Assembly: GCA_002700385.1 (NCBI GenBank)
Contig: PADC01000004.1
Location: forward strand, 62,001-126,000
Length of the DNA stretch: 64,000 nucleotides
DNA from: Cycloclasticus sp.
GTDB lineage: Bacteria; Pseudomonadota; Gammaproteobacteria; Methylococcales; Cycloclasticaceae
Direction of reading: 5' to 3'
This document shows positions 36,726-46,182 of this stretch, one piece after another; position 1 is the first letter of the stretch; every line of letters starts with the position of its first letter. The notes under the pieces are model-generated. The model made no database searches and had not been told where the DNA came from. It saw only the letters and a program-made list of their open reading frames with translations. The position numbers and the translations under genes are program-made.

Positions 36726-37892
36726 ATGCATTTTTCTTACACAGACGAACAACAGGCCATTCGAGACTCCATAAAAAAGGCATGTGCACCTTTTAACGAT
36801 GATTACTGGCTAAAGCGCGATCAACACGGCGGCTTTCCTCATGATTTTTACGATGCCATGGCCGCCGGAGGCTGGATGGGTATTTGTATTCCCGAAGCCT
36901 ATGGAGGCTCAGGTTTAGGTATTAGCGAGGCAGCCATTATGGCGAGTACCATCGCTGAAACTGGCGCAGGCATGTCGGGTGCTTCTGCAGTGCATATCAA
37001 TATTTTTGGCTTAAATCCTGTGGCTGTTTTTGGTACTGAAGAACAAAAGCAGCGCATGCTTCGACCCATGGCCGAAGGTCGCGAAAAAGCTTGCTTTGCA
37101 GTCACTGAGCCGAATACTGGATTAAATACCACTCAACTGAAAACCCTAGCAGTCCGCAAGGGTAATCGCTACATTGTTAATGGCCAAAAAGTCTGGATAT
37201 CTACCGCACAAGTGGCCGATAAAGTCCTCTTATTAGCGAGAACGACGCCTTTAGAAGCCGTTAAAAAACCAACGCATGGTCTGAGCCTTTTTTATACGGA
37301 CTTTGATCGTAAAAAGATAACCGTGCACGAAATAGAAAAAATGGGCCGTAAAGCTGTTGATTCTAACGAATTATTTATTGATGGTTTGGAAATACCGGTT
37401 GAAGATCGCATCGGTGAAGAAGGTAAAGGCTTTGAATACATCCTGCACGGTATGAACCCCGAGCGTATTTTGATCGCTGGTGAAGCAGTCGGTTTGGGGC
37501 GTGCTGCACTAAATAAGGCCACACAGTATGCTAAAGAGCGCGTCGTTTTTAATCGCAGTATTGGCCAAAATCAAGGTATTCAGCACCCATTAGCCGTTTG
37601 TTGGGCCGAACTTGAAGCCGCATGGCTTATGGTGATGTCCGCTGCCTGGCAATACGATAGCCATCAATCCTGCGGAGCCGCCGCAAACGCAGCGAAATAT
37701 TTAGCCGGTGAGGCGGGTTTCCATGCCTGTGAAACGGCTGTCATGACCCACGGCGGTTTTGGCTATGCCAAGGAATACCATGTTGAACGTTATCTGCGAG
37801 AATCGATGGTGCCGCGTATCGCCCCCGTGAGTCCTCAACTGGCTTTATGTTACATTGCTGAAAGAGTCTTGGGGCTCGATAAATCTTATTAA
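36726..37892 (+). CDS. Acyl-CoA dehydrogenase (IVD-type base position)
   Basis: 388 residues with the three FAD-enzyme domains. FAVTEPNTGLNTTQLKT and VWISTAQVADKVLLLART are flavin-contact segments. The usual C-terminal EGT base motif is absent (the end reads MVPRIAPVSPQLAL). A glutamate in the helix GMNPERILIAGE (E246) sits where isovaleryl-CoA dehydrogenase has its base. It probably oxidises a branched or cyclic acyl-CoA. It ends 4 bases from the convergent lyase gene. Confidence 0.9.
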   Translation: MHFSYTDEQQAIRDSIKKACAPFNDDYWLKRDQHGGFPHDFYDAMAAGGWMGICIPEAYGGSGLGISEAAIMASTIAETGAGMSGASAVHINIFGLNPVAVFGTEEQKQRMLRPMAEGREKACFAVTEPNTGLNTTQLKTLAVRKGNRYIVNGQKVWISTAQVADKVLLLARTTPLEAVKKPTHGLSLFYTDFDRKKITVHEIEKMGRKAVDSNELFIDGLEIPVEDRIGEEGKGFEYILHGMNPERILIAGEAVGLGRAALNKATQYAKERVVFNRSIGQNQGIQHPLAVCWAELEAAWLMVMSAAWQYDSHQSCGAAANAAKYLAGEAGFHACETAVMTHGGFGYAKEYHVERYLRESMVPRIAPVSPQLALCYIAERVLGLDKSY

Positions 37893-37896
37893 CCGC

Positions 37897-38679
37897 TTAC
37901 TTCTCATCCAACTTTCGTTCGCCAGTGTAAGGGACTGTCTTCTCAATATGCGAATAAATAAAGGGTGCAATGGGGTGCTCTCTTTCCTCACGTATATGCC
38001 CTAGCAGACCGGCACTTCGTGTCACAACGGCAATACCACGCATTACATCCCACGGCACACCAATTTCAGAGAGAACAACCGCTATTGCCCCTTTTGCATT
38101 AATCGTCAAATGCTTACCATAAACTTCATCAACAGCTTTGGATAGTTGAGTGACTATTTCAATATATTGCCCTTTAACCCCTGCATTTAAAGCAATCTCA
38201 AAAAGCCGCGGTGTTCGCGGGTCATCTGGTTTATGAAATGGGTGACCAAAGCCTGGGATGGCTTGTTTTGACTTTTTATAAGAAGTGGCTATCTGCAAAC
38301 AAATTGCCTCAATACGCTCATCAGCTTCCATGATGTCTTGTAAATTTTTAGCCATGCCTTCCATGGTGCCTACCAAACCGCTGCCAATCCCTTGCAGGCC
38401 AGCTGATATTGCGCCTTGAACTGATTCAGGAGCAGACATGATGGTTAATCGCGTTGCAATCGCGCTTGGCGTTAGGCCATGTTCCATCAGCGTGACCAAA
38501 ACCGAATCAAAAACGGCTAATTCGCCTTCACTTGGCATCCGCTGCATCAAATGCAAAAAGAACATTTCTGTAAAACTGACTTTACCGATTAATTCATGAA
38601 CAAGGTCTTTATTTCTGACCAAAATTTGCTCTTCATTCGTCGTCGATATTTTTGTCTCGGGGGGTAATTTCTTTGCCAT
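37897..38679 (-). CDS. Citrate-synthase-fold lyase (annotated-type 'citryl-CoA lyase')
   Basis: 260 residues, only the C-terminal part of the citrate synthase fold. Conserved pieces: EHGLTPSAIATRL (first His), PGFGHPFHKPDDPR (second His) and RSAGLLGHIREERE. The base that is Asp in NVD of citrate synthase reads N194-A195-K196 (INAKGAIAVVL), so the canonical acetyl-CoA deprotonation residue is missing. It likely cleaves a larger 3-hydroxyacyl or citryl-like thioester. Last gene of the long minus-strand array, 32 bases after the DUF35 gene. Confidence 0.85.
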   Translation of the reverse strand: MAKKLPPETKISTTNEEQILVRNKDLVHELIGKVSFTEMFFLHLMQRMPSEGELAVFDSVLVTLMEHGLTPSAIATRLTIMSAPESVQGAISAGLQGIGSGLVGTMEGMAKNLQDIMEADERIEAICLQIATSYKKSKQAIPGFGHPFHKPDDPRTPRLFEIALNAGVKGQYIEIVTQLSKAVDEVYGKHLTINAKGAIAVVLSEIGVPWDVMRGIAVVTRSAGLLGHIREEREHPIAPFIYSHIEKTVPYTGERKLDEK

Positions 38680-38711
38680 GCCCTAACTCTCTTTCAATAC
38701 TCAGTTTAAAT

Positions 38712-39146
38712 TTATGACGAATGAAGCTCGTTAATTGCTAATTCAAAACAAGGCAGGCTCACCTCGTCATTGATTTGTATAATTTTAAGTGTCAATGGAG
38801 CATCAAAATCAAGTGCATCAAAATCTTTGCCCACCAGAGAACTCACCATTCTAGGCCCCTCCTCTAAATCAACCAGTAACACGGCGTAGGGCACATCATC
38901 CTTAAAGGCAGGCCCCGGCGCGCGATAAACAACACTGTATGAATGAATTGTTCCTTTGCCACTGGCTGGCTTTAGTTGCAAGTTATCTGATTGGCATTGC
39001 CGACAAATGCGTTGTTGATAATATTGTACGTGGCCACAATCTGCGCAGTGTTGTAATAATAACCGACCTGATCTCAAACCTTCCCAAAAGGCCTGACTAT
39101 CACCATCTGCTGTCGGTAATGGTTTTTCAATTACCAGTCCATTCAT
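38712..39146 (-). CDS. DUF35 OB-fold/zinc-ribbon protein, second copy
   Basis: 144 residues. Zinc ribbon CADCGHVQYYQQRICRQC (C-x2-C, C-x2-C) and an OB fold with GKGTIHSYSVVYR. Its start overlaps the stop of the thiolase-fold gene (ATGA), which implies coupled translation and a tight complex. Sequence differs clearly from the 33469 protein, so the two pairs serve different steps. Confidence 0.88.
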   Translation of the reverse strand: MNGLVIEKPLPTADGDSQAFWEGLRSGRLLLQHCADCGHVQYYQQRICRQCQSDNLQLKPASGKGTIHSYSVVYRAPGPAFKDDVPYAVLLVDLEEGPRMVSSLVGKDFDALDFDAPLTLKIIQINDEVSLPCFELAINELHSS

Positions 39147-40324
39147 AAGGTGTTCTCCGTACCTAAAACAGTGCTTGCCTGTGTTGAGAAGCCCGCACCG
39201 AGCGTATGAACCAAACCCAGTTCAGCACCCGCGACCTGGCGCTCACCACAGGCCCCACGAAGCTGACGAACCACTTCAGCAAAATGAAACCACGCTGCTG
39301 GAATACCCGGGTGAGCATAAGACAACATCCCTCCATGGGTATTGGTAGGAATTTTACCGCCGTACGTTATTTCGCCCGACTCAACGAAGGCCCCTCCCTC
39401 ACCTTTTTTACAAAAACCCAGGTCCTCTAACATCATAATGACCGTACCCGTAAAACAATCGTAAATGCCGGCCACATCAATATCATTCGCGGTAATTCCG
39501 GCCATTTGATAAGCTTTCTTTGACGATTCAACGGCACCTGTTTGGGTTAGCGTTGGCATTAAAAATATATGCTCATGGCTGTAATATTCACCACCACCCA
39601 AGATATAAACAGGGTGCTGCGTGTATTCTTTTGCTTTTTCTGCTGAGGTTAATATGAGGGCCACGGCACCATCTGAAATGAGTGAACAATCCAGCTTATG
39701 GTATGGGGTCGTCACCATTTTAGAATGAAGTACGTCCTCAATGGAAATCGGTTCTGTTTTTTGCGCACCAGGCGTTCGTCTCGCATGTTCACGGAATGTC
39801 ACCGCAACCTGAGCAAACTGTTCAGCCGTCGTTCCATATTCCTTCATATGGCGATGAGCAGTCATGGCAAACGTATTTGCTACCGGAATACCGAATGGCA
39901 TTTCATATTGCTGATCACGACTTTCTGTCATTGCACGAATCGCCATATCAGGTGTCATGCCGGTGAGCAGACTGTCGCCACAGGCCAGCAAAACAGTCTC
40001 AGCTAATCCTGCATGAATAGCTGCTGCAGCCGTATTAACCGCAGCGCCCGCTGTTGCGCCAGACACCTGCAAGGTATTGGAGTAACTGGGTTGGATGTTT
40101 AGGTATTCACTTAATGCAATGCTGAAACGGTGGAACGATGAAGCAAAGGCATTTCCCGTTAACACGCCATCTATCGCACTTTTGTTCATATTGGCATCTG
40201 CAAGTGCTTTTAATGTTGCATCTGCTGTTAAATCCAGCGGGCTTCTTCCGGGAACTCGCCCAGAGGGGGATTGCCCTACCCCGACAATGGCCACTTGCCC
40301 ACGAAGTGAGCGACTGTTACGCAT
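39143..40324 (-). CDS. Thiolase-fold protein without catalytic cysteines, second copy
   Basis: About 393 residues from the ATG at 40324. It has the thiolase fold (ISDGAVALILTSAEKA, GEITYGGKIPTNTHGG). The nucleophile region reads LQVSGATAGAAVNTA and the second site VHTLGAGFSTQAS, both without Cys. YDCF (Y289) is kept, but after the HPG motif it has IP instead of MY, so the second tyrosine of the 33870 protein is absent. It overlaps the carboxylase gene end by 8 bases and pairs with the DUF35 gene. Confidence 0.85.
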   Translation of the reverse strand: MRNSRSLRGQVAIVGVGQSPSGRVPGRSPLDLTADATLKALADANMNKSAIDGVLTGNAFASSFHRFSIALSEYLNIQPSYSNTLQVSGATAGAAVNTAAAAIHAGLAETVLLACGDSLLTGMTPDMAIRAMTESRDQQYEMPFGIPVANTFAMTAHRHMKEYGTTAEQFAQVAVTFREHARRTPGAQKTEPISIEDVLHSKMVTTPYHKLDCSLISDGAVALILTSAEKAKEYTQHPVYILGGGEYYSHEHIFLMPTLTQTGAVESSKKAYQMAGITANDIDVAGIYDCFTGTVIMMLEDLGFCKKGEGGAFVESGEITYGGKIPTNTHGGMLSYAHPGIPAAWFHFAEVVRQLRGACGERQVAGAELGLVHTLGAGFSTQASTVLGTENTL

Positions 40325-42302
40325 CAATATCTACAACGATAGCGCCACGCGCTACGTTATCGCCTGCCTTGAAATAAATTTTAGAGACCGTACCAGCGTG
40401 GATTGCAGAAATTTGTAATTGCATTTTCATGGATTCCATGACAATTAATAATTGACCCGCTTCGACAACATCGCCTTCTGCGACATGGACCTTAATGATT
40501 TCTCCCATCATCGGTGCAGTGATGCTATCGTGTGCCTCCGACTCACCTTGTTTGTCACTGACCACTGGGATCACCTTAAAACTGACCTGCTGTGACACAG
40601 TTTGTACATGGACCTGTTCCAGACCTGCAATCATCCGTGTTGGTAGACGAATATCGCCAAAATCAACTAGATAACTGGTTTTTCCCTGCTCCTTTAAACA
40701 CACTGTATAGAGAGTATCGTTGACCTTTAATGAAATGATATGGTTTGCATCTATACCTAAATACGCAATTTTCCACTCATTCTCCGCTTCTAATAAGCAG
40801 AGTGTATGAACCGAGTCATCATGAGGTGAGTTGAGAGCCCATTGGCTAAATATATCCGCTCTTGTCCATGGGTTTGTTGACCCCACCTCTCGATGTTGCA
40901 TCAACCACATCGCCGCTGCAATAGCGGCTTGCCGTTGCGTTATTTCATCATCATTTTTTTCTGAATAATCAAGCAACCAGCGGTCTAACGTACCGGTATC
41001 AATTCTATCTGCGCGCACCTCTTCTTTTGATAACAATTGGTGTAAAAAAACACGGTTATTATCAATACCAAAAATGGCTGTTTCACTGAGCCCCTGAACT
41101 AAGCGATCCAGGGCTTGCGCCCGCGTGTCACCTTCAGAAATTAACTTTGCAATCATCGGATCATAGTATGGCGAAACTTCATCGGCTGTATCCACACCGG
41201 ATTCAATTCGTAATTTTTCACCCGGGAATTTAATGAAATCTATTTTCCCTGTAGATGGCATGAAATTTTGTGCTGGAGATTCTGCATATAAACGAACTTC
41301 AATCGCATGGCCTTTCGCTTGAATGTCAGTTTGTTCAAAGCCAAAACCCTCACCATTTGCAATGCGAATTTGTAATTCGACCAAATCAAGCCCCGTAATA
41401 CATTCGGTGACTGGGTGTTCAACCTGCAAACGAGGATTCACTTCGAGAAAATAATATTCATCGCCCAAAACAAGAAATTCAACCGTACCTAAACCTCTGT
41501 ACTGAATATTTCGACCCAGTCGACAAGCAGCCGACAATAAGGCGTTTCTCAAGTTTGTATTTAGAAAGACTGCTGGCGCCTCCTCGACCACTTTTTGCTG
41601 TCGTCGTTGTAAAGAACATTCACGCTCGAATAAATGCACAACATTCCCTTCGCCATCTCCCGCTATTTGTACTTCAACGTGTCTTGCATTATTAATACAT
41701 TGTTCAACGATTAACGCATCGTCCGAAAAAGAGCGTAGGGCTTCGCTCATTGCTGCATTAATATTTGCATCCAGGCCTTCCAAATCATTCAATACACGCA
41801 TGCCTTTTCCGCCACCGCCAGCAGCAGCTTTTAGCATCACCGGTAATCGCATGCTTTTAACAAGTTCTGCAATTTCTTTGGGGTCGTTTAATTTTCCATC
41901 ACTGCCTGGAATGACGGATACTTCGGCGCTTATGGCTTCTTTTTTAGCGGCCGATTTATCACCAAATCGACGTAAACTATCCGCTCGTGGACCAATAAAT
42001 ATTAAACCCGCTTGTTCAACGGCATCGGCAAACTCAGGGTTTTCAGATAAAAACCCATAGCCCGGGTGTATCGCATCACAACCTGAATTTTTAGCGGCAT
42101 TGATGACCTTTTCGATATTTAAGTAGCTCTCTGAGGCCAGTGATCCACCGAGTGCTATACAGTGGCCAATCTCTCGCACATGGCGACCCTGTTGATCAGC
42201 ATCTGAATAGATACCAACGGCATCGATGCCTAATTTTTGACAGGTACGGGCAATTCGGCAGGCTATTTCGCCACGGTTTGCAATTAAAATACGTTTCATC
42301 AT
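40317..42302 (-). CDS. Acyl-CoA carboxylase alpha subunit (biotin carboxylase + biotin carrier)
   Basis: 661 residues. The biotin carboxylase half begins RILIANRGEIACRIARTC, with the ATP-grasp loop KAAAGGGGKGMRV and EVNPRLQVEHPVTE. The C-terminal carrier has MESMKM with biotin-lysine K626. This domain order is that of 3-methylcrotonyl-, propionyl- and geranyl-CoA carboxylases. Its start overlaps the beta-subunit stop (ATGATG). Substrate not given by sequence. Confidence 0.95.
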   Translation of the reverse strand: MMKRILIANRGEIACRIARTCQKLGIDAVGIYSDADQQGRHVREIGHCIALGGSLASESYLNIEKVINAAKNSGCDAIHPGYGFLSENPEFADAVEQAGLIFIGPRADSLRRFGDKSAAKKEAISAEVSVIPGSDGKLNDPKEIAELVKSMRLPVMLKAAAGGGGKGMRVLNDLEGLDANINAAMSEALRSFSDDALIVEQCINNARHVEVQIAGDGEGNVVHLFERECSLQRRQQKVVEEAPAVFLNTNLRNALLSAACRLGRNIQYRGLGTVEFLVLGDEYYFLEVNPRLQVEHPVTECITGLDLVELQIRIANGEGFGFEQTDIQAKGHAIEVRLYAESPAQNFMPSTGKIDFIKFPGEKLRIESGVDTADEVSPYYDPMIAKLISEGDTRAQALDRLVQGLSETAIFGIDNNRVFLHQLLSKEEVRADRIDTGTLDRWLLDYSEKNDDEITQRQAAIAAAMWLMQHREVGSTNPWTRADIFSQWALNSPHDDSVHTLCLLEAENEWKIAYLGIDANHIISLKVNDTLYTVCLKEQGKTSYLVDFGDIRLPTRMIAGLEQVHVQTVSQQVSFKVIPVVSDKQGESEAHDSITAPMMGEIIKVHVAEGDVVEAGQLLIVMESMKMQLQISAIHAGTVSKIYFKAGDNVARGAIVVDIDA

Positions 42303-43909
42303 TGTCTAAATACCCCAAACTTCGTTTCAATTTTGGGCGATCGTCCCGCCACATCCAGCAGTAACGCCAAGACTTCTCTGGTTTCAGCTGGATCAATAAC
42401 CGCGTCATACCATAACTTTGAAGCAAAATTGTAGGCCTCTTCAGAATCTTCGAAACGTTTCCGGTGAGGGGCTTTAAATTCTTCACGTTCCTCTTCTGTC
42501 CAGGTTTTGCCTTCGCGCTTAAGAATGTCTTCTCGCACAGTCGCCAAGGTATTGGCCACTTGTTCTGGCCCCATAATGCCTGAACGACCCGATGGCCATG
42601 ACAGCATGGCATTTGGTTTAAAAGGCCGACCGCACATCGCTAGGTAGCCGGCGCCATAAGAACCGCCAGTAATCAGTGTATATTTGGGGACTTTAGCAGA
42701 GCTCATGGCAGTAATAAATTTTGCTCCATCTTTTGCAATGCCACCACGTTCTGCATGTTCACCAACCATGAAACCGGGAACATCTGCAATGAATAACAAC
42801 GGGATATCTCGTTGACAACACAAATTGATAAAATGCGCTCCTTTTTTAGCTGATTCGCTAAACATCACCCCATCATTTGCCAAAATACCAATTTCAAAAC
42901 CATGAATTTTGGCGAAGCCACACATTAAGGTATTGCCGTAATTAGTTTTAAACTCATCAAAATTGCTGCCATCTATCAAACGAGCGAGGATTTCTCTATT
43001 ATCCGTTGGGATTTTAGTATCTTTATTAATGATGCCGTATATGTCTTCAACCGGGTATAAGGGGTCTACCGAGGGAGCAACCTCCCATCGCTGTGTTGGT
43101 AAATTGCCTAAATTACGTACAATATCGCGCACAATGCTTAAACCATGCGCATCGTCTTCGGCTATATGATCCGTCACCCCACTATCGCGGCAGTGCATTT
43201 CAGCGCCACCCAGTTCTTCATGGCCAACCTGCTCTCCCGTGGCTGCTTCAACCAATTGAGGCCCACCCAGATACATAAAACCTTTACCTCGCACAATCAC
43301 AACCTCATCACACAGTGCGGGTATATAAGCACCTCCTGCAGTGGAAGATCCCATGACAATTGCAATTTGCGGTATCCCCTGGGCAGACATGTCGATTTGG
43401 TTATAAAAAATACTGCCAAACATGCCCTCATCAGGAAAAATACCTTCTTGCTCTGGTAAAAAAGCCCCCCACTCTGGACCATTGTGATGCACGGCAAGCG
43501 ATGTTGTATGGCAAACGTTTGTGCGCGGACATGTTTTTTACACGTCATCGGATAATAAGTTCCACCTTTGACCGTTGCATCGTTCACTATAATCATGCAC
43601 TGGCGCCCATTAATCAGCCCAATGCCTGTAATCAGGCTAGCACCAATCTCACTGCCCTCAGGCAAGTTATCACCGGCTAATTCGCCTAATTCCAAAAAAA
43701 GGTGACCCGGGGTCCAAAATTAACCTGATTCGATCACGAGGTAAAATTTGTTGACGGTGTTCTATGTGTCGACGCTTTGCTTTTTCTGGCCCTCCTTGAT
43801 GTGCTCGATGTCGACGTGCGTGTAAATCTTCTATTCTTTCAAGATAAAAATCTCGATTAGCAATAAAACTCTCTGATTGAGTATTAATGGTGCTGGTGAT
43901 AATAGACAT
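42299..43909 (-). pseudogene. Acyl-CoA carboxylase beta subunit (MccB-like), two frameshifts
   Basis: About 537 codons, the normal length of a methylcrotonyl-type carboxyltransferase. The first 70 residues (to LILDPGSPFF) and the last ~400 (from GAFLPEQEGIFPDEGMFGS) share a frame. The middle 78 codons (ELGELAGDNLPEGSEIGASL to ITMVQSGG) are in another frame. The shifts fall at a run of 7 A (43694-43700; 6 would restore the frame) and a run of 6 C (43465-43470; 7 would restore). The rest is well conserved (MGSSTAGGAYIPALCDEV, GGSYGAGYLAMCGRPF). Either homopolymer errors or a truly broken gene. Confidence 0.88.
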
Positions 43910-43912
43910 AAT

Positions 43913-45309
43913 TTAAAGCTCAAAAGCTGTTGATGTTAAAAAATCGGGAAGATCTCGAAGAGTCAGCGCAACCTTTGCTGCACCAGGTTTACTAAAACGA
44001 TCAGCATCTACAATCAACACTTGAGCCTTAAAGGATAAAGCGTTTTTTATTGTTGTTTCTATTTGTTGAACCAAGTCCTCATCGTCAGCCTTTAATCGAT
44101 CGGCTCCTCGTTCAACAATAATTTTTAAGTTACGCTGAGTGGTATGTCCTTCAAAGTCTGCAAAACTCTCATCACACCATTCGTTTCCGGTTGTAACTGC
44201 AATATTAAGTCTTGTATTGCAGACGGAAATACATTGATTCCACGGACAATAAGCATATCGTCTGTTCGCCCAAAGCAGCGAATTTTAGGCCCGGTACGAC
44301 CACACCCGCATGCCGTATCTGTCACGATAATATGATCACCGCTTTTAAATCGCACCACGGGCGATGCCTCACGACCAATTGCCGTATAAACCAGCTCACC
44401 GGTAACCCCTTTCTCAAAAGGAATAACCTCATTGGTGTCGGGGTTTATTAATTCGACAATAATGTGGTCTTGGCAAAGCATGTGCATGCCATCTTGTTCA
44501 GCGCATTCTCCCCAATAAATAACACCTAAATCCGTGCCACCCATCATTTCACAGACCTTCGCACCCCAGGCGTTTTCTAATGCTTCACGAATGGCGGGGA
44601 TACCTCCTCCCGGTTCACCACCAACCACCAATTGTTGTACTCCTAATTGATCAGCCGTTGTCCCAAGAATATCAGGCGTCATCGAAGCAACGTGCAATAA
44701 AAAATTAGGCGCACCGATCAATACACGCGGTTTGATATCTGCACAGGCACGCAACAACCGATCAACACCACCATCTGCCCCGATGGGAACATCTATCGCC
44801 CCCATATACTGAATAGCCTGAACACAGGGAATGCCACCAACAAAACCTTTACTCATAGAAAACCCATGCAGTACAAAATCCCCTGGGTTTACTCCACAGG
44901 CAAAGAAACCACGTGCACTTAACTCATTCCACACCTCAACATCATTTTCGGTTAATGCCACGTAGGCAGGGTTGCCGGTTGTGCCCGATGAGGCCTGCAT
45001 TTGGATAATATTTTCAACGTCGGCCGCGCAATGTAATCCGAATGGAGGAGCGGCGTTAAGGCTATCTCGTAAATCTTGTTTAACGGTAAAAGGAACATTT
45101 GCTAAATCTTTTAAGGTTTTAATAGAGGAGAACTCAATGCCTGCTTGTGAGAACTTTTGTTGATAAAAAGGTGAGTTTTTGGATAAATAAACCATTTGCT
45201 CACGTAGTTTTTTTTCTTGAAGCTCAATGATAGCTTTTTGTGAACTCTGCTCAATGGGGTGATAAAAACGCTTCCCCTTTTTGTCAATAGCCCCATCTCG
45301 TCTATACAT
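43913..45309 (-). CDS. Phenylacetate-CoA ligase-like AMP-forming CoA ligase, frameshift near C-terminus
   Basis: The ATG at 45309 follows a perfect AGGAGG. ANL motifs: MQASSGTTGNPAYVALTE (P-loop), MMGGTDLGVIYWGE, GELVYTAIGREASPVVRF and CGRTGPKIRCFGRTDDM with the ligase hinge. The frame then breaks at a run of four T on the coding strand (44162-44165), giving a stop at 44125. Reading one base on restores ADFEGHTTQRNLKIIVERG and RFSKPGAAKVALTLRDLPDF down to a stop at 43913, the expected C-terminal domain. It activates an aromatic or alicyclic acid. It lies 3 bases from the carboxyltransferase gene. Confidence 0.85.
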
Positions 45310-45320
45310 AACCTTTCCTC

Positions 45321-45746
45321 CTAATGTGATATTTTGCAAATAACAAAACCTTTAACAACTTTTCTGTCATCACAAAAGCAGGTCAACTGACATCGAGCAT
45401 AAATGCCGTCGTCCCTTTTTTCTATTTGGTCTATTTCACCGGATACACGCACCGTATCCCCAGGGTAGACGGGGCCAAGAAAAGATACATTTAATTCACC
45501 GCCATAAGCCCAGCCCTGCCAATTCCATTGAGATAAAACACGCGAAACAAACGCCAACGTGAGTAAGCCATGTGCGATGGTGCGCCCAAAGAAAGTCGTT
45601 TTGGCAAATTCAGGATCAATGTGCAACGGGTTAACATCGCCTGACGCATCGGCATAGGCATCAATCATGCTTTGGTCAACTGACTGACTCAGTTCTTCTA
45701 ATTGATCTCCTACAGAATACCCTGCATACGACTGTAGCTCTATCAT
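45321..45746 (-). CDS. MaoC-fold enoyl-CoA hydratase, subunit 2
   Basis: About 141 residues from the ATG at 45746, which overlaps the previous stop (ATGA). The R-specific hydratase motif is intact: YADASGDVNPLHIDPEFAK with Asp and His, then GRTIAHGLLTLAF. The stop lies 12 bases before the ligase start. It forms a two-subunit hydratase with the neighbouring gene. Confidence 0.88.
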   Translation of the reverse strand: MIELQSYAGYSVGDQLEELSQSVDQSMIDAYADASGDVNPLHIDPEFAKTTFFGRTIAHGLLTLAFVSRVLSQWNWQGWAYGGELNVSFLGPVYPGDTVRVSGEIDQIEKRDDGIYARCQLTCFCDDRKVVKGFVICKISH

Positions 45747-46168
45747 GTTTCTTTTCCCCATATTCGTGTAATCATCCCACTGGTAATCAATTCACCATCC
45801 TGATTACGTGTTTCGGTGGTCATTTCAACGTAATGACGCCCTTTTCGTTCGTATAGTTTAAGAACGTTTGCTGAGGTGAATAGTGTTTCACCGATATAGG
45901 CAGGTCGATGGAACTTGAATTGTTGCTTTGCATGGATGCCACCGGGAGGCCCCACTTTTGTTCGTAACGCTTCAATGACATACACAGCGGCTAACATTGG
46001 CGGAGCAACTTGGCGGCCTTGGTCATCTTTAATCTGTAATTGTTCCGTTTCATCGTTTGTTGACTGGATGTATTTTTCAACCCGTTCTTTAGTTACTTCA
46101 AAGGAAGGGATGGGATCAAGAAAGGCATCTCCTTCGGCCATGCTGCTGTACTTCACATAGTCACTCAT
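45743..46168 (-). CDS. MaoC-fold hydratase, N-terminal-type subunit 1
   Basis: 141 residues. A hotdog fold of the FAS1-N/MaoC-N type (EVTKERVEKYIQSTNDE, APPMLAAVYVIEAL, KFHRPAYIGETL), lacking the catalytic D-H pair. Typical of ChsH1-ChsH2-like heteromeric hydratases where only one subunit is catalytic. Translationally coupled to the gene that follows. Confidence 0.85.
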   Translation of the reverse strand: MSDYVKYSSMAEGDAFLDPIPSFEVTKERVEKYIQSTNDETEQLQIKDDQGRQVAPPMLAAVYVIEALRTKVGPPGGIHAKQQFKFHRPAYIGETLFTSANVLKLYERKGRHYVEMTTETRNQDGELITSGMITRIWGKET

Positions 46169-46182
46169 CGTTTATTCTCTGC

